A stretch of 64,000 nt of DNA from Psychrobacter sp. PL19 (GTDB lineage Bacteria > Pseudomonadota > Gammaproteobacteria > Pseudomonadales > Moraxellaceae): NCBI RefSeq assembly GCF_017875835.1, contig NZ_JAGING010000001.1, positions 2,914,001 through 2,978,000 of the forward strand. The letters are read 5' to 3'. Position 1 is the stretch's first letter. Each line of letters starts with the position of its first letter. Below are positions 17,359 through 29,275 of this stretch, in pieces. The notes under the pieces were generated by a model. That model did no database searches. It was not told the DNA's origin and saw only the letters and a list, made by a program, of their open reading frames with translations. A program made the position numbers and the translations under genes.

Positions 17359-19233
17359 TTATACCACCGTCATCATTACCAGCACCAACAGCACAGCCAT
17401 ACCCAAGCCAAAGCTTGCGGCATAGCCTCGAAGTGACCCAGTTTGGGTCGCGGACAACATTTTATTGCCCACTGACGCCAGCTTTGGTAACACCAGCCAG
17501 GTCTTATCAACAGGGTCGGCTTTGAATAAGCGCCCAATGAATAAAAAAGGTTTTACGAAAATTAAATCATATAGCGCATCAAAGCCCATACCGTTATAAC
17601 ACCAATAATATAATGCCCCGCCAATACGTGACTGTTTGAAACTCGCTAGCAAGCGGCCTTTATTCACCACATATAAGAATGCAGCAATAATCAAACCGGC
17701 AGCCATCGCACCCATGGCAATGTATTCCGCGGTATGTTTGCCCTGTGCCTGATTGGCCACTTCTAATAAGTGTCCAACACTCTCTGGCAATACCCCTTGC
17801 AATGGTGGCGTAATCAGCGCACCAACCGCAGTCGATAGCACTAACAACACGCTCAGTGGCAGCCAATACGACATGCCAGATAACTTGTGCGCGGGGGTTT
17901 TTTCTACACCAAAAAAGATGATCCAAATCATACGGAAAGTATATAACGCGGTCAAGAAGGCACCGAATACGCCCATATAGAATAGGACTTGATGACCGGT
18001 AGCATAGGTTTCCCAAAGGATGGCTTCTTTAGAATAAAAACCAACGGTCACCCAGGGTATGGCAGCAAGCGCGCCGCCACCAACGACATAACACCAGAAT
18101 ACTAAGGGTATCTTCTTACGTAAACCACCCATTTTAAAGATATTTTGCTCATGGTGAACGGCCAGGATCACCGCACCTGACGATAAAAATAGCAAGGCTT
18201 TAAAGAAGGCATGAGTCATCAGATGGAAGATAGCGCCCTGCCATGCCCCAACACCTAACGCTAAGAACATGTAGCCAATTTGACTCATGGTCGAGTACGC
18301 AAGAATGCGTTTGATGTCCGTTTGTGCCAACGCACAAAAGCCAGCCACTACCAAGGTTAAGGCACCGACCCCACCAACCCAGTATAATAAAATACCTGGG
18401 GTCAGCATGAATAATGGATGCATACGGGCGATTAAATAAACCCCCGCTGTTACCATAGTTGCCGCGTGAATCAGGGCTGATACCGGCGTTGGACCGGCCA
18501 TGGCATCGGCCAGCCAGGTGTGTAACGGTAATTGTGCCGACTTACCCATCGCGCCACCAACCAACATCATGGTGACCAAAATCATAGTGGGGTTATTAAC
18601 ATCGAATATTTCAGGGGCGCGGGTAATAATCTCTTGAATATTAAGCGTGCCAAATTCACGGAATAATAAAAATAGCCCGAAAGCTAAAAATACATCACCA
18701 ATACGGGTGACAGTAAAGGCTTTTATGGCTGCGCGACCATTGGCACGGTCTTGGTAATAAAAACCAATCAGCAAGTACGAACAAATACCAACGCCTTCCC
18801 AGCCAAGATATAACAATAATAAATTATCGCCCAATACCAGTAAAATCATACTGGCAACGAACAAGTTCATATAGCTAAAGAAGCGGGCAAAACCAGTATC
18901 ACCTTTCATATACCAGGCGGCAAATAAGTGAATCAAAAAGCCAACGCCGGTAATCACACCCATCATAGTCAGTGCTAAACCGTCAAAGCTTAAGCCAAAG
19001 CTTGGCGCAAAATCGCCTACTTGAAACCAAGTCCATAGCGGTATCTCTATGACCGTACCCGCCGGATAGGTCGTTAAAAAAGTAAAACTAGCCACTAGCG
19101 TACAGAGTGCTGATAGCAACATGCTACCGACACCAACAAACGCGGCTACTTGTTCAGTTAACCGATCGCGCATAAAGGCTAGGATTAAAAAGCCAATGAG
19201 CGGGAATATAAAGGTTAATGGTAATAAACTCAT
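17359..19233 (-). CDS. nuoL: NADH-quinone oxidoreductase subunit L
   Basis: Distal antiporter-like subunit with the long lateral helix of complex I; 624 residues (E. coli 613). Visible markers are LGWEGVGICSYLLIGFYYQ, MGKSAQLPLHTWLADAMAGP, ALIHAATMVTAGVYLI and DIKRILAYSTMSQIGYMF. The C-terminal part has the amphipathic region and a last membrane anchor. Four bases separate it from nuoK. Confidence 0.97.
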   Translation of the reverse strand: MSLLPLTFIFPLIGFLILAFMRDRLTEQVAAFVGVGSMLLSALCTLVASFTFLTTYPAGTVIEIPLWTWFQVGDFAPSFGLSFDGLALTMMGVITGVGFLIHLFAAWYMKGDTGFARFFSYMNLFVASMILLVLGDNLLLLYLGWEGVGICSYLLIGFYYQDRANGRAAIKAFTVTRIGDVFLAFGLFLLFREFGTLNIQEIITRAPEIFDVNNPTMILVTMMLVGGAMGKSAQLPLHTWLADAMAGPTPVSALIHAATMVTAGVYLIARMHPLFMLTPGILLYWVGGVGALTLVVAGFCALAQTDIKRILAYSTMSQIGYMFLALGVGAWQGAIFHLMTHAFFKALLFLSSGAVILAVHHEQNIFKMGGLRKKIPLVFWCYVVGGGALAAIPWVTVGFYSKEAILWETYATGHQVLFYMGVFGAFLTALYTFRMIWIIFFGVEKTPAHKLSGMSYWLPLSVLLVLSTAVGALITPPLQGVLPESVGHLLEVANQAQGKHTAEYIAMGAMAAGLIIAAFLYVVNKGRLLASFKQSRIGGALYYWCYNGMGFDALYDLIFVKPFLFIGRLFKADPVDKTWLVLPKLASVGNKMLSATQTGSLRGYAASFGLGMAVLLVLVMMTVV

Positions 19234-19237
19234 GACA

Positions 19238-19645
19238 TCATCCTTTCATCTCATTGGCGCTGTCGACATCGAGATGCCCACGCTTATGATAAAACTGTAG
19301 TAATATCGCCAGACCAATTGCTGCTTCGGCCGCGGCTAGGGTTAGAATGAAGATAAACATAACCTGGCCATCTGGATCGAGCCAACGACTGCCTGCCACC
19401 ACAAATGCTAGCGCTGCGGCATTCATCATAATTTCCAGACTCATCAGCATAAATAGAAAATTACGCCGTACCATGACCCCGCACAGACCAATAGCAAATA
19501 AAATACCTGCCAATATCAGTCCATGACTCATGGGTATCAGGCCCAGTACATTTTGCGCCTCAGCAACTGGCTGTACCAAGCCTGCTACCTCGTGGGCGAA
19601 CGGCACGTTTGACAGCTCTTGTGCCACGCTCACTGCTTGTACCAT
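19238..19645 (-). CDS. nuoK: NADH-quinone oxidoreductase subunit K, N-terminally extended
   Basis: Small membrane subunit with three membrane segments and the two conserved Glu (for example [15 protein letters not shown] and [11 protein letters not shown]). The normal family is about 100 residues and starts near [15 protein letters not shown]. Here the frame opens 38 residues earlier with a moderately hydrophobic, Ala/Val/Gln-rich extension. The early start is supported by a TGATG overlap with the nuoJ stop, the usual coupling arrangement; the internal ATG at 19531 has little ribosome-binding signal. Either start is possible. Confidence 0.9.
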   Translation of the reverse strand: MVQAVSVAQELSNVPFAHEVAGLVQPVAEAQNVLGLIPMSHGLILAGILFAIGLCGVMVRRNFLFMLMSLEIMMNAAALAFVVAGSRWLDPDGQVMFIFILTLAAAEAAIGLAILLQFYHKRGHLDVDSANEMKG

Positions 19646-20388
19646 CAGTCTGACTCCTTGCGCGTGTCTTTCTGCATGCCTACCTGCATACCTACGTAAT
19701 CATGGGGATCGACCTCTTTGTATTCATAGGTTTCAGGGGTTTCAGTGGTTTCAGTCATAGCATCGGCACGTGTATCGATATCTTGGTTATTATTATTAGT
19801 CAGATAGTCTTTAAAGTCATCGCCACGTCGGTCAATATTCTGGCTGTCATCAGCAAGAATTTCATCAGTAATTGATTCTTTGCCCAAATGATAAGCGGCT
19901 ACTAACGCTGCCAATAACAATAGGGCCGCGACTTCGACCAGCACAATATATTTACTAAATAGCGCGACACCCACTGCTTTAGCAGGAATACTAATGCCGC
20001 CAATAACGGCGGCTTCATTAGGGTTTAAGCCAATCATCGCATACAGCACAACCGCGATAATTATGGTCAATCCAGTCGGTACCGCCCAAGTTTTGGCATC
20101 GAGCCAGCTCTCTTCTCGTGCCTCGTTGGCCATACCTAAATTGAGCATCATGATCACAAACACGAACAGTACTAAAATCGCCCCCGCGTACACCACAACT
20201 TCCAACGCGCCTGCAAATGGCGCCCCCAATATAAACAGTATGCCAGCAACCGCCAATAACGACACAATCATCGCTAGGATGGCATGTACCGCATTCGGAT
20301 GAATAATGACCCGCAAACTGGCAAAGATGGCCACCGCTGCTAGGGCATAAAACCCTACTAGATCAGGGTGACTGAAAAAATCCATCAT
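19645..20388 (-). CDS. nuoJ: NADH-quinone oxidoreductase subunit J, with acidic tail
   Basis: Membrane subunit with five hydrophobic segments; [23 protein letters not shown] sequence around residue 65-80 is the conserved third helix. Family members such as E. coli NuoJ have 184 residues. Here the protein continues to 247 with a hydrophilic, acidic, Thr/Asn-rich tail ([17 protein letters not shown]), coded by imperfect short repeats. The start overlaps the nuoI stop (ATGA). Confidence 0.93.
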   Translation of the reverse strand: MMDFFSHPDLVGFYALAAVAIFASLRVIIHPNAVHAILAMIVSLLAVAGILFILGAPFAGALEVVVYAGAILVLFVFVIMMLNLGMANEAREESWLDAKTWAVPTGLTIIIAVVLYAMIGLNPNEAAVIGGISIPAKAVGVALFSKYIVLVEVAALLLLAALVAAYHLGKESITDEILADDSQNIDRRGDDFKDYLTNNNNQDIDTRADAMTETTETPETYEYKEVDPHDYVGMQVGMQKDTRKESD

Positions 20389-20933
20389 GGCAGCAAACTC
20401 CTTATATCAATAGGCGCCGCTTCATTTTGTGCCGCCCCTTTTGGTTTATCTGCCAGCGCCATACCAGACACGCGATAATAGTTGTAATCAGGATATTTAC
20501 CCGGTCCTGAGATCAGTAAATGCTCTTTTTCGTAGACTAAGTCTTGACGCACATATTCGCCCATCTCAAAATCAGGGGTCATCTGAATAGCGGTCGTTGG
20601 ACAAGCTTCTTCGCACAGTCCACAAAAAATGCAGCGTGAGAAGTTAATCCGAAAAAACTCTGGATACCAGCGCCCATCTTCACGCTCAGCTTTTTGCAAA
20701 GAGATGCAGCCAACTGGGCAGGCCACCGCACATAAGTTACAAGCAACGCAGCGCTCATCACCATCAGGATCGCGAGACAATATAATACGCCCACGAAAGC
20801 GTGGCGGTACCGGTACCGGCACTTCAGGATACAAGATAGTATCGCGCGGCCTTATTGCATGGCTATTGACCATCCACATGCTGCGAACAATGGTAAACAT
20901 ACCAATGACAATCTTTTTTATCGTAGTAAACAT
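20385..20933 (-). CDS. nuoI: NADH-quinone oxidoreductase subunit I (two 4Fe-4S)
   Basis: Peripheral-arm subunit carrying clusters N6a and N6b. The two ferredoxin motifs are [15 protein letters not shown] (about residues 62-76) and [15 protein letters not shown] (about residues 101-115), each with CxxCxxCxxxC/P spacing. The length of 182 residues matches E. coli (180). The C-terminal Ala/Lys/Pro-rich tail is short. The stop overlaps the nuoJ start by four bases. Confidence 0.97.
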   Translation of the reverse strand: MFTTIKKIVIGMFTIVRSMWMVNSHAIRPRDTILYPEVPVPVPPRFRGRIILSRDPDGDERCVACNLCAVACPVGCISLQKAEREDGRWYPEFFRINFSRCIFCGLCEEACPTTAIQMTPDFEMGEYVRQDLVYEKEHLLISGPGKYPDYNYYRVSGMALADKPKGAAQNEAAPIDIRSLLP

Positions 20934-20977
20934 GGGATTATTATCCTTATCAGCATCACTCTAGATCATCCGCAAAG

Positions 20978-22021
20978 TTACAGCGTGGGAGAAAAAATCA
21001 AAATGACCGCAGCGGTAACCAGCAAATTAATCAAGGTCACCGGTAGGCAGACTCTCCAGCCAAAATTCATCACCTGATCATAGCGCGGACGCATGAGTGA
21101 ACCTCGAGCCAAAACAAACAGGGTCATAAAGAACAGGGTCTTAATCATGAACCAAAAGGCAGGGGGCACAAACGGAATATCTAAGTTAAACGGTGCCAAC
21201 CAGCCACCAAAGAACAAGCAAGTCATCAAGGCTGAAATCAAGACCACGTTGACGTATTCGCCAATAAAGAACATGCCGAACTTCATGCCAGAGTATTCAA
21301 CATGATAGCCTTCGGCCAACTCTTGCTCCGCTTCTGGCTGATCAAAGGGATGTCTGTGGGTGACCGCCACCCCTGCTACCACAAAGGTTAAAAACCCAAA
21401 AAACTGCGGGATAATATACCAGCCATCCGCTTGCGCCTCGACAATCGCGCGTAAGTTAAATGATCCCGTTAACGCTACCACACCCATCAATGACAGGCCT
21501 AAGAACACCTCGTAACTGATGGTTTGCGCAGCAGAACGCAGCCCGCCGAGTAACGAGAATTTGTTCGCCGACGCCCAGCCACCGAACATCACGGCATAAA
21601 CGGCGATACCGGCCATAGCAAAGAAAAATAAAATACCGATATCCCAATCTGCCACACCTAGGGTTGGCGATATTGGAATAATGGCAAAGGACGCCAGCGC
21701 GGTAAACATGGCGACCGCGGGTGCTAGGACAAAAATAAACTTATCAGTGAATTTTGGTGTCCAATCTTCTTTAAAGAAGATTTTGAGCATATCAGCGACC
21801 AATTGTAGAGAGCCAAACGGCCCTACACGGTTAGGACCATGCCGATCTTGCCAAAGCGCGAGCATGCGGCGCTCATAGATAATCATCATGGCCGCTACCA
21901 CCACTACCACCAAAAAGATGACAATCGATTGTACGACCATAAATAAAATTGACCAGCTGTCAACCGTCATGCTGCTGGCCAAAAAGCTGGGTACATCAGG
22001 AATAATACGGGTGACTTGCAT
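20978..22021 (-). CDS. nuoH: NADH-quinone oxidoreductase subunit H
   Basis: Quinone-site membrane subunit at the junction of the two arms; 347 residues from my chosen start. Conserved blocks are [38 protein letters not shown], and [20 protein letters not shown] of the quinone-proton path. I chose ATG 22021, which follows the nuoG stop directly with AGGA just upstream; a longer reading from 22060 would overlap the end of nuoG and add thirteen atypical residues. Confidence 0.96.
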   Translation of the reverse strand: MQVTRIIPDVPSFLASSMTVDSWSILFMVVQSIVIFLVVVVVAAMMIIYERRMLALWQDRHGPNRVGPFGSLQLVADMLKIFFKEDWTPKFTDKFIFVLAPAVAMFTALASFAIIPISPTLGVADWDIGILFFFAMAGIAVYAVMFGGWASANKFSLLGGLRSAAQTISYEVFLGLSLMGVVALTGSFNLRAIVEAQADGWYIIPQFFGFLTFVVAGVAVTHRHPFDQPEAEQELAEGYHVEYSGMKFGMFFIGEYVNVVLISALMTCLFFGGWLAPFNLDIPFVPPAFWFMIKTLFFMTLFVLARGSLMRPRYDQVMNFGWRVCLPVTLINLLVTAAVILIFSPTL

Positions 22022-22022
22022 A

Positions 22023-25000
22023 TTACATTTCCTGAGTAGTAGTCGGTGCTGTTGTTGCATGTGGTGCTACATGCGTGGCACGGTCAGCATTAAAATCAGA
22101 ATCAGCGGTTGGCGCCGTATCGTTGGCCATATTACCAGTCATGGTAACGAAAGCCACCGGCGCATCAACCTTACGTACTGAAGCTGGCATGGAAGGATGG
22201 ATGATACTCACCTGTCCAACTGGATAACCGATACAGCCTTCTGCTAGATATTGTACCAGCTGCACGGGTAAAGTGATTTGCTGCTTATCGACTTCGATAG
22301 CCAAGTAGTCACCAGCACCAATGTCCCAATCTTTAGCATCATCAATACCAATATGCCAAGTGGCAGTCAGTAATTGCTCAGCGACGATTGGGCTACGTGA
22401 GGCCATCATCGAGCTGCCATAAATATTGTGGATAGGCACTAGCTTGGCGTACCCTTGCTGTATATCAGTGGTCGCTTGCGAGCTGGATTCTGGCGCAATA
22501 TATTGACGCAGCGCTAGGCGCTCTAGCTGATCAAATAAGCGGACTCCAGGATCGCCATTCTTTAGACTACCACCCACCTTGTCTTGGTACTTATTCCAAG
22601 CTTGGGGTGAGTTCCAGCCAGCTGAATTAGCGAAAGGAATCATCGAGCTTGGCGTTTGCTCACCGCTATAGCCTTCCATCGAAAAGGTCAAACCAGTATC
22701 TAAATCTTTCGGCTGCATCGGCTCATGTACTGATATTTGCGCGCGCATCGCGGTACGACCGGAATAACGACGCGGTTCACGGGCTATTTTTAGACCGGTA
22801 ATCCGGTAGTCAGCATCAGGAGCAGCGCCTTTAATACCCGCAAGCTTAGGATGAGACGCTATTAAAGCGTTAATCACATCATCGAGTTGGGTCCAGTCGA
22901 CCGATTTGCCCATTAAGCTACTATGAACCGCGTGCAACCAACGCCAGCCTTCTTTAATACTGCTCAGCGGATGGTAATAGTTGTTGTCATACACTTGGAA
23001 AAAGCGCTGAGCACGGCCTTCCGCGGACACCAAAGTTCCGTCTGCTTCGGCAAAGCTGGCCGCTGGTAGTACAATATCGACATCTTTATGCCAGTCTAAT
23101 AGCTGATGATCGAGCGCAATCACGGTTTTATCGACTATTAGCTGCGTGAGCTTCTGCGCATCAATGGCATCGGTGAGCTGGTTTTCAGCAACCACCACCA
23201 CATCAAAGTCAGTCGCTAGTAGCTCTTCTACTGACCGCCCACCCAGCAAACAGACACCCATACTATTGGCATCAGGAACGATTAAATAAATACTTGCTTG
23301 GGCGCAATAATTGCTATTTCCTTCTCTAGGCTCAAGCTTGGTTGCCGGCTCACGCTCGACATCGTCTTGCACCTCTTTATTGGTGCCGATTTCTGGCTTG
23401 GCTGGTTTAGCGACCAGCTCTTGATCATCAGTAGGCTGCGCCGTTTGCGCTTGTGCTTCAGCAGCACGAACAGTCGCATCACGAACAGTCGCATTGTGAG
23501 CTTCAATATGTTTGAGCTCAGTCGCCTTAATGGCGGCACGTTTTTGGCTCAGTACTTGAGTGATCTGCGCCGCAGCTTCTATCAAAGCGGTAGAAGATAA
23601 GCTGGTACCCGATATCACTAATGGCCGATCAGCTTGTACCAAGTCATAAGCAATTTGCTGTGCCAACGCTTGCATCGGATCAGACTCTGACTGCGCTTGA
23701 TCAGTCGGTGCTAATGATGAATCGGACGCTTGCTGGTCTACTATTTGCGACAGATCATCGGCCAATAGTTTAATCTCATCAGCCACTTTAAAGCCCAGCT
23801 TAGTGATGTCTTCAGGGGTTGCCACCACGCTGAATTTACTGATGTCATCAAGCTTGGTTTGAGTCACGTCGATAACATAGACCGGACTCAGCGCGCCTTG
23901 AGCGATACGTTGTACTGGCTCAGCCAACCATGCTTGCGTTTTCGCAGCGGCGGCCATTTTGAGCCCTTCGTTTTTCGCTGCTTGGCGTACTGATAAGGCC
24001 ACCCGTGCTGAGGTCTGAGTAATGTCTTCACCCAAAATCAACACGGCATCATGGCTTTCGATATCCGTCATGCCTGGGTTATAGATACCTTCTGTGCTCA
24101 ACACTTCAATACATTTGTTAACCAGTGCCTGCTGTTGATGACTGAGACCGGTGGAGAAGTTATCAAAGCCCACTAGATTCTTTAAAGCAAAGTTAGTCTC
24201 AAGGCTGGCACGTGGAGAACCAATCCCGATGACTTTTTTATCTTTAAGACGCTTGATAGTTTCGTCAAGCGCATAGTCGATATTGATTTTGACATGTTTA
24301 TTATTAATAAGCTCAAGCGCTTGATTGGGGCGATCCTCACGGTTGACATATCCATAACCGAAGCGACCACGGTCACATAAGAAGTAACGGTTCACTTCAC
24401 CGTTATAACGGTTTTCGATCCGGCGTAACTCGCCATAGCGCTCACCAGCTGAGATATTACAGCCTGCAGAACAGCCATGACAGATGCTGGGGGCATACTG
24501 CATATCCCATTTACGGTTATAACGCTCAGAGTGGGTTTTGTCAGTAAAAACACCGGTTGGGCACACTTCCGTTAAGTTACCAGAAAACTCACTTTCGAAC
24601 TGACCATCTTTATCGCGACCAAAATAAACTCGATTATTGGCACCGTAGACACCTAAATCCTCGCCACCGGCGTAGTCTTTATAAAAACGGACACAACGAT
24701 AGCAAGCGATACAGCGGTTCATTTCATGACCGATAAAGGGTCCAAGCTCTTGGTTGTGATGGGTACGCTTGGTGAAGCGATAGCGACGACGGCTATGACC
24801 TGACATATAAGTCATGTCTTGCAAATGACAATGTCCGCCCTCTTCACAAGTTGGGCAGTCGTGTGGATGGTTGGTCATCAATAACTCGACCATCGACTTA
24901 CGGAACTCTTTGGCTTCGTCGTCAGTCACTGAGATATACATATCATCAGTGGGCGCCACCATACATGACATGACTAATCTGCCACGACCTGCTTCCAAAT

Positions 25001-25172
25001 CTTCTTTGTCTTTGTATTGCTTGACTGCGCACTGACGGCACGAGCCTACCGAGCCTAGCGCGGGATGATAACAAAAATAAGGCACATCAATGCCGAGTGA
25101 CAAACAAGCCTGTAGCAAGTTATCGCTGCTATCTACTTCGACAGTGGATCCATCAATATGTATGACTGCCAT
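22023..25172 (-). CDS. nuoG: NADH-quinone oxidoreductase subunit G
   Basis: Largest peripheral-arm subunit, with several iron-sulfur clusters. The N-terminal [2Fe-2S] ligands ([19 protein letters not shown]) lie near residues 31-48, the His/Cys-ligated cluster region ([15 protein letters not shown]) at about residue 100, [10 protein letters not shown] near 150 and the N7-type CHGCSAGC near 230. The rest is a molybdopterin-oxidoreductase-like domain. The length of 1049 residues exceeds E. coli NuoG (908) mainly because of a low-complexity insert around residues 540-620 (Ala/Glu/Gln/Thr-rich, ATVRDATVR). The start has AAGGAGAGCGGC before ATG. Confidence 0.96.
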   Translation of the reverse strand: MAVIHIDGSTVEVDSSDNLLQACLSLGIDVPYFCYHPALGSVGSCRQCAVKQYKDKEDLEAGRGRLVMSCMVAPTDDMYISVTDDEAKEFRKSMVELLMTNHPHDCPTCEEGGHCHLQDMTYMSGHSRRRYRFTKRTHHNQELGPFIGHEMNRCIACYRCVRFYKDYAGGEDLGVYGANNRVYFGRDKDGQFESEFSGNLTEVCPTGVFTDKTHSERYNRKWDMQYAPSICHGCSAGCNISAGERYGELRRIENRYNGEVNRYFLCDRGRFGYGYVNREDRPNQALELINNKHVKINIDYALDETIKRLKDKKVIGIGSPRASLETNFALKNLVGFDNFSTGLSHQQQALVNKCIEVLSTEGIYNPGMTDIESHDAVLILGEDITQTSARVALSVRQAAKNEGLKMAAAAKTQAWLAEPVQRIAQGALSPVYVIDVTQTKLDDISKFSVVATPEDITKLGFKVADEIKLLADDLSQIVDQQASDSSLAPTDQAQSESDPMQALAQQIAYDLVQADRPLVISGTSLSSTALIEAAAQITQVLSQKRAAIKATELKHIEAHNATVRDATVRAAEAQAQTAQPTDDQELVAKPAKPEIGTNKEVQDDVEREPATKLEPREGNSNYCAQASIYLIVPDANSMGVCLLGGRSVEELLATDFDVVVVAENQLTDAIDAQKLTQLIVDKTVIALDHQLLDWHKDVDIVLPAASFAEADGTLVSAEGRAQRFFQVYDNNYYHPLSSIKEGWRWLHAVHSSLMGKSVDWTQLDDVINALIASHPKLAGIKGAAPDADYRITGLKIAREPRRYSGRTAMRAQISVHEPMQPKDLDTGLTFSMEGYSGEQTPSSMIPFANSAGWNSPQAWNKYQDKVGGSLKNGDPGVRLFDQLERLALRQYIAPESSSQATTDIQQGYAKLVPIHNIYGSSMMASRSPIVAEQLLTATWHIGIDDAKDWDIGAGDYLAIEVDKQQITLPVQLVQYLAEGCIGYPVGQVSIIHPSMPASVRKVDAPVAFVTMTGNMANDTAPTADSDFNADRATHVAPHATTAPTTTQEM

Positions 25173-25182
25173 GCCGCTCTCC

Positions 25183-26607
25183 TTATTTCATTACTGGCTG
25201 TTGACTGGCTGCAGCCTCAATGATATCTACACCAACCGCCTGCGCAATTTTTTGATCAAACTCAGGACGGAAATATTTAATCGCACTCATGAGTGGTTCC
25301 ATGGCACCAGGGGCGTGCGCACAGAAAGTTTTGCCGATCCATAAGTCACGGGTTAGCCCTTCTAGCTTCTCCACATCGCCTATTTGCCCATCGCCATCAT
25401 TAATAGCGGTGAGCAGTTTGACCCCCCACGGCAAGCCATCGCGGCATGGGGTACAAAAACCACAGGACTCACGTTGGAAGAAAATCTCAAGATTGCGTAG
25501 TAATGGCACCATATCTTGCTGTTCATCAACCACCATAATCAGCCCCGTACCCATACGGCTACCGGCTTTTTGGATGGAGTCGAAATCGACTACCGTATCT
25601 AGATGATCCGCCGTCAAAAAGTCAGTTGACGCGCCGCCTGGTAACCAAGCTTTGAGCTTACGGCCTGCTTGCATACCACCGGCGAAATCTTCAATGATTT
25701 CGCGCGCGGTATAACCAAAAGGCAATTCCCATAAACCGGGATCATTAACCAATCCTGAGCAACCAAATAGCTTGGTGCCTGGGGTTTCGACCACGCCCTT
25801 GGCTTTTGGCAAGTCTTGATACCATTTGCTGCCATGAAAAATAATGGCTGGCACGTTATGTAGGGTTTCGACGTTGTTAACTACAGTTGGTCGTCCCCAT
25901 GCGCCAGCGACTTGTGGAAATGGTGGCTTGGTACGTGGATTGGCCCGGCGACCTTCTAGAGAATTGAGTAGCGCGGTTTCTTCGCCGCAGATATAGCGAC
26001 CCGCACCAGTATGCACATGTAAATCAAAACTAAAATCTGAACCTAAGATGTTATCACCAACGATATTATTGGCTTTTAACTCTTCGATAGCGACAGTCAA
26101 ACGCTCAGCAGCAAGGATATATTCACCACGGATAAAAATGTAACCCGCGGTTGCCCCAATAGCATAGGCGGAGATCAACATGCCCTCGATAAGCTGTAGT
26201 GGCAAACGCTCCATTAGCAAGCGGTCTTTAAAAGTACCTGGCTCCATTTCGTCCGCGTTACAGACTAGGTAGCGTGGCCCACCATCAGGTGGTGCCATTA
26301 ATGACCACTTGATACCTGCTGGAAAACCGGCGCCACCGCGTCCTTTGATCACCGCTTCTTTGATGGTCTTTAACGTGGCATCTGGCGATTGGTTTAAAGC
26401 CATTTTAAGCGCTGCAAAACCTTGTAAGGATTCGTAGGTAGCCAGATCCAACACCGCGTCATGATGCGCCAAACGCCAGGTTAATGGCTTGGTTTCGCTA
26501 GTAGCAGTCGCTTTATCGCCATATACTGCGATGCGCTGCTCATTGAGTTGGCTCGGTGCTTTGCCTTGGCTGCGAAGGGCAATTTGCTCTGAAACAGTTA
26601 ATCTCAT
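25183..26607 (-). CDS. nuoF: NADH-quinone oxidoreductase subunit F (NADH/FMN site)
   Basis: Subunit that binds NADH and FMN and holds 4Fe-4S cluster N3. [15 protein letters not shown] (about residues 89-103) is the glycine-rich NADH/FMN loop, [13 protein letters not shown] follows, and [12 protein letters not shown] plus a distal CAHAPGA provide the four cluster Cys. The length of 474 residues is slightly above the E. coli 445, mostly in N- and C-terminal tails. The start overlaps the nuoE stop by four bases. Confidence 0.97.
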   Translation of the reverse strand: MRLTVSEQIALRSQGKAPSQLNEQRIAVYGDKATATSETKPLTWRLAHHDAVLDLATYESLQGFAALKMALNQSPDATLKTIKEAVIKGRGGAGFPAGIKWSLMAPPDGGPRYLVCNADEMEPGTFKDRLLMERLPLQLIEGMLISAYAIGATAGYIFIRGEYILAAERLTVAIEELKANNIVGDNILGSDFSFDLHVHTGAGRYICGEETALLNSLEGRRANPRTKPPFPQVAGAWGRPTVVNNVETLHNVPAIIFHGSKWYQDLPKAKGVVETPGTKLFGCSGLVNDPGLWELPFGYTAREIIEDFAGGMQAGRKLKAWLPGGASTDFLTADHLDTVVDFDSIQKAGSRMGTGLIMVVDEQQDMVPLLRNLEIFFQRESCGFCTPCRDGLPWGVKLLTAINDGDGQIGDVEKLEGLTRDLWIGKTFCAHAPGAMEPLMSAIKYFRPEFDQKIAQAVGVDIIEAAASQQPVMK

Positions 26608-27113
26608 GCGTATAGCTCCAATAACTGGGCAACTTCATCAGGCTGGACGGGACCATAGGTGTCTTCATCAATCAGTACCGCAGGGCCTTTATCACAGTTG
26701 CCTAAACAACAAATCGGTAATAAGGTAAAACGACCGTCAGTGGTGGTTTGACCATATTCAATACCTAACTGAGATCTCAACTCGGCTGACAACGCTTCGT
26801 AACCGGTTAGATAGCAGGAAACCGAGTCACAAATTAAGATCACATGACGACCAACCGGCTGACGATAAATACGGTTAAAGAAGGTCGCTACCCCGTCCAT
26901 ATCGGACATCGGAATATCTAAAATATTGGCAATAGCATTAACTTGCGCGTCATCAACCCAGCCATTACGCTTTTGTACAATTTTCAGCGAATCTAGCGAA
27001 GCAGCACGCGCATGCGGATAGTGACGCACCACCTCATTGATGGTTGCAATTTCTTCAGCAGTTAAAATACTTGCCACATCTACTTTTGGCATTTTATCGG
27101 AAACAATTCTCAT
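26604..27113 (-). CDS. nuoE: NADH-quinone oxidoreductase subunit E (2Fe-2S)
   Basis: Thioredoxin-like subunit carrying cluster N1a. The four Cys appear as CDSVSC and CLGNC (in [15 protein letters not shown]), with the expected spacing of about 40 residues. Length 169 (E. coli 166). It is preceded by 241 bp of untranslated DNA that separates it from nuoCD, including a 14-bp tandem repeat. A separate promoter there is possible. Confidence 0.96.
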   Translation of the reverse strand: MRIVSDKMPKVDVASILTAEEIATINEVVRHYPHARAASLDSLKIVQKRNGWVDDAQVNAIANILDIPMSDMDGVATFFNRIYRQPVGRHVILICDSVSCYLTGYEALSAELRSQLGIEYGQTTTDGRFTLLPICCLGNCDKGPAVLIDEDTYGPVQPDEVAQLLELYA

Positions 27114-27354
27114 ATCTTGTCTTTATCCTCACTCATCACGCCGTGTCAGGTTGCGACTGTCGCCACATTGAAATGCTACAGCGTTTTGGTGTGCCTATTG
27201 GCGATAACCTATTGATTAAATTCTTTATGATAGCTACAACGATCCGTTACAACTGCCGTAATTAACTCGTAAGTACTAGGTTTTAAACACTAGCTTTTAA
27301 ACACTGGGTTTTAGACACTAGTTTTCAAGTATTGTGTCTTCAACTTAGTCGCCA
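27114..27354 (-). other. nuoCD-nuoE spacer with 14-bp tandem repeat
   Basis: A 241-bp non-coding gap inside the nuo operon. At 27274-27329 there are four imperfect 14-bp units such as CACTAGCTTTTAAA. No ORF of note. Confidence 0.7.
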
Positions 27355-29130
27355 TTAACGGTCACAGTCGGCCATGACAATATCAATCGAGGCTAAATAC
27401 ATAATAGCGTCAGATACCAATGAGCCATTAATGACCGACGGCATCTGCTGTAAATGTGCGAATGTCGGTGTGCGAATCCGCGTACGATAGCTCATAGTGG
27501 CGTGATCCGAGGTAATGTAATAGCTATTAAGACCTTTAGTGGCCTCAACCATGGTTGAGCATTCACCAGCCGGCATCACAGGGCCCCAAGATACTGAAAG
27601 AAAGTGGTTAATCAAGGTCTCAATATCATTTAGGGTACGGTCTTTCGGTGGCGGTACTGCTAATGGGTGATCGGCTTTATAAGGACCTTGGGGCATATTA
27701 TCCATACACTGTTTGATAATACGCATGGACTGGCGGATCTCTTCAATTTTGATCATACAGCGATCGTAAGCGTCGCCGTTATAGCCAATCGGCACTTCAA
27801 AGTCGAAGTTTTCATAGCCCATATATGGACGCGCTTTACGCAGGTCAAAATCAACACCAGTCGCACGCAGACCCACACCTGTCACACCCCAAGCCAATGC
27901 TTGTTTGGCATCATACTGAGCAACGCCTTGAGTACGACCTTTAAGTACGCTGTTCATCATCGCCGCTTTGACGTACTCATCCAAACGCTTTGGCATCCAG
28001 TCCAAGAACTCACGTACCAAACGCTGCCAACCACGCGGTAAATCAGCAGCAGTACCGCCAATACGAAACCATGCGGGATGCATACGATAACCAGTAACCG
28101 CTTCGATCACGTCATACGCCTTTTGGCGATCGGTAAATGCATAGAATACGGGGGTCATACCGCCAGCATCTTGAATAAAGGTACCGACGAATAGCAAGTT
28201 GTTGGTAATCCGAAAAAACTCACTCATCATCACGCGAATGGTTTCAGCGCGAGCCGGAATAGTGATGCCCGCCAACTTTTCAACCGACATGATATAAGGC
28301 AGCTCATTCATTACCCCGCCCAGATAATCAATCCGATCGGTATAGGGAATATAAGAATGCCAGGTTTGGCGTTCGGCCATTTTTTCTGCGCCGCGATGGT
28401 GGTAGCCAATATCAGGAATACAATCGATGACTTCTTCGCCATCTAGCTGTAATACCAACCTAAAGGCACCATGAGCGGAGGGATGGTTGGGACCAATGTT
28501 CAAGAACATAAAGTCTTCATCACGCCCTGAACGCTTCATGCCCCACTCTTCAGGAACGAAGCGCAAGTTTTCTTGCTCGTATTGCTGTTTGGCAGTATTA
28601 AGGAAATACGGGGTGAATTCAGTCGCACGCGCATGATATTCTTTACGCAGTGGATGACCTTCCCAGTATTTAGGTAATAAAATGCGGGTTAAATGCGGAT
28701 GACCAGTAACCACAATTCCGAACATATCCCATACTTCACGCTCATACCAGTTGGCATTGGGCCAAATCTTGGTAGCGCTTGGCACGTTTAAGTCCTCTTC
28801 ACTGAGCGCCACCTTGATACGTACATCACTATTACGCTCAAGTGACATCAAGTGGTAAAACACGGTAAAGTCGCTGGCTGGTAGCCCTTTACGATGTTGA
28901 CGCAAGCGCTCATCCATCGCCGATAAGTCATATAGCATGACGTAAGGCTTGGGCAGCTTTCTTAAGAATAAAAGAACGTCTAGCAGGTCAGCGCGTGCCA
29001 CCCAAACAGTCGGAATCTCATCGACAGTCTGCTGGACGACGAACTTGCCGGCATACTTAAGCTCCAGCTCCTTGATGACTGCTGGGACAGGTTTGATCTT
29101 AGGATCTGTATTTTCGACTACCGTGACCAT
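27355..29130 (-). CDS. nuoCD: NADH-quinone oxidoreductase fused subunits C and D
   Basis: A fused protein of 591 residues, the arrangement also found in E. coli (about 600). The first 190 residues or so are NuoC ([32 protein letters not shown]); the rest is the NuoD 49-kDa-like quinone-site subunit ([45 protein letters not shown]). The C-terminus ends with the conserved [11 protein letters not shown]. It lies 145 bp downstream of nuoB. Confidence 0.97.
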   Translation of the reverse strand: MVTVVENTDPKIKPVPAVIKELELKYAGKFVVQQTVDEIPTVWVARADLLDVLLFLRKLPKPYVMLYDLSAMDERLRQHRKGLPASDFTVFYHLMSLERNSDVRIKVALSEEDLNVPSATKIWPNANWYEREVWDMFGIVVTGHPHLTRILLPKYWEGHPLRKEYHARATEFTPYFLNTAKQQYEQENLRFVPEEWGMKRSGRDEDFMFLNIGPNHPSAHGAFRLVLQLDGEEVIDCIPDIGYHHRGAEKMAERQTWHSYIPYTDRIDYLGGVMNELPYIMSVEKLAGITIPARAETIRVMMSEFFRITNNLLFVGTFIQDAGGMTPVFYAFTDRQKAYDVIEAVTGYRMHPAWFRIGGTAADLPRGWQRLVREFLDWMPKRLDEYVKAAMMNSVLKGRTQGVAQYDAKQALAWGVTGVGLRATGVDFDLRKARPYMGYENFDFEVPIGYNGDAYDRCMIKIEEIRQSMRIIKQCMDNMPQGPYKADHPLAVPPPKDRTLNDIETLINHFLSVSWGPVMPAGECSTMVEATKGLNSYYITSDHATMSYRTRIRTPTFAHLQQMPSVINGSLVSDAIMYLASIDIVMADCDR

Positions 29131-29275
29131 GAATGACGCCTTCCTTCATTAATCATAACTAATTAATCATCACTAGACTGTTTGTAACCAGATTTTATGA
29201 GCAGATTGTGATGAGCACATCAACTATTAAGGTATGCCCTAACAGGTTATCCCCTGTTAGGCTGACCCTAATATA
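29131..29275 (-). other. nuoB-nuoCD spacer with perfect hairpin
   Basis: A 145-bp gap inside the operon. CCTAACAGG (29238-29246) pairs perfectly with CCTGTTAGG (29253-29261) around a 6-base loop, without a T-run. It could stabilise or process the message, or be a weak attenuator; this is inference. Confidence 0.6.
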
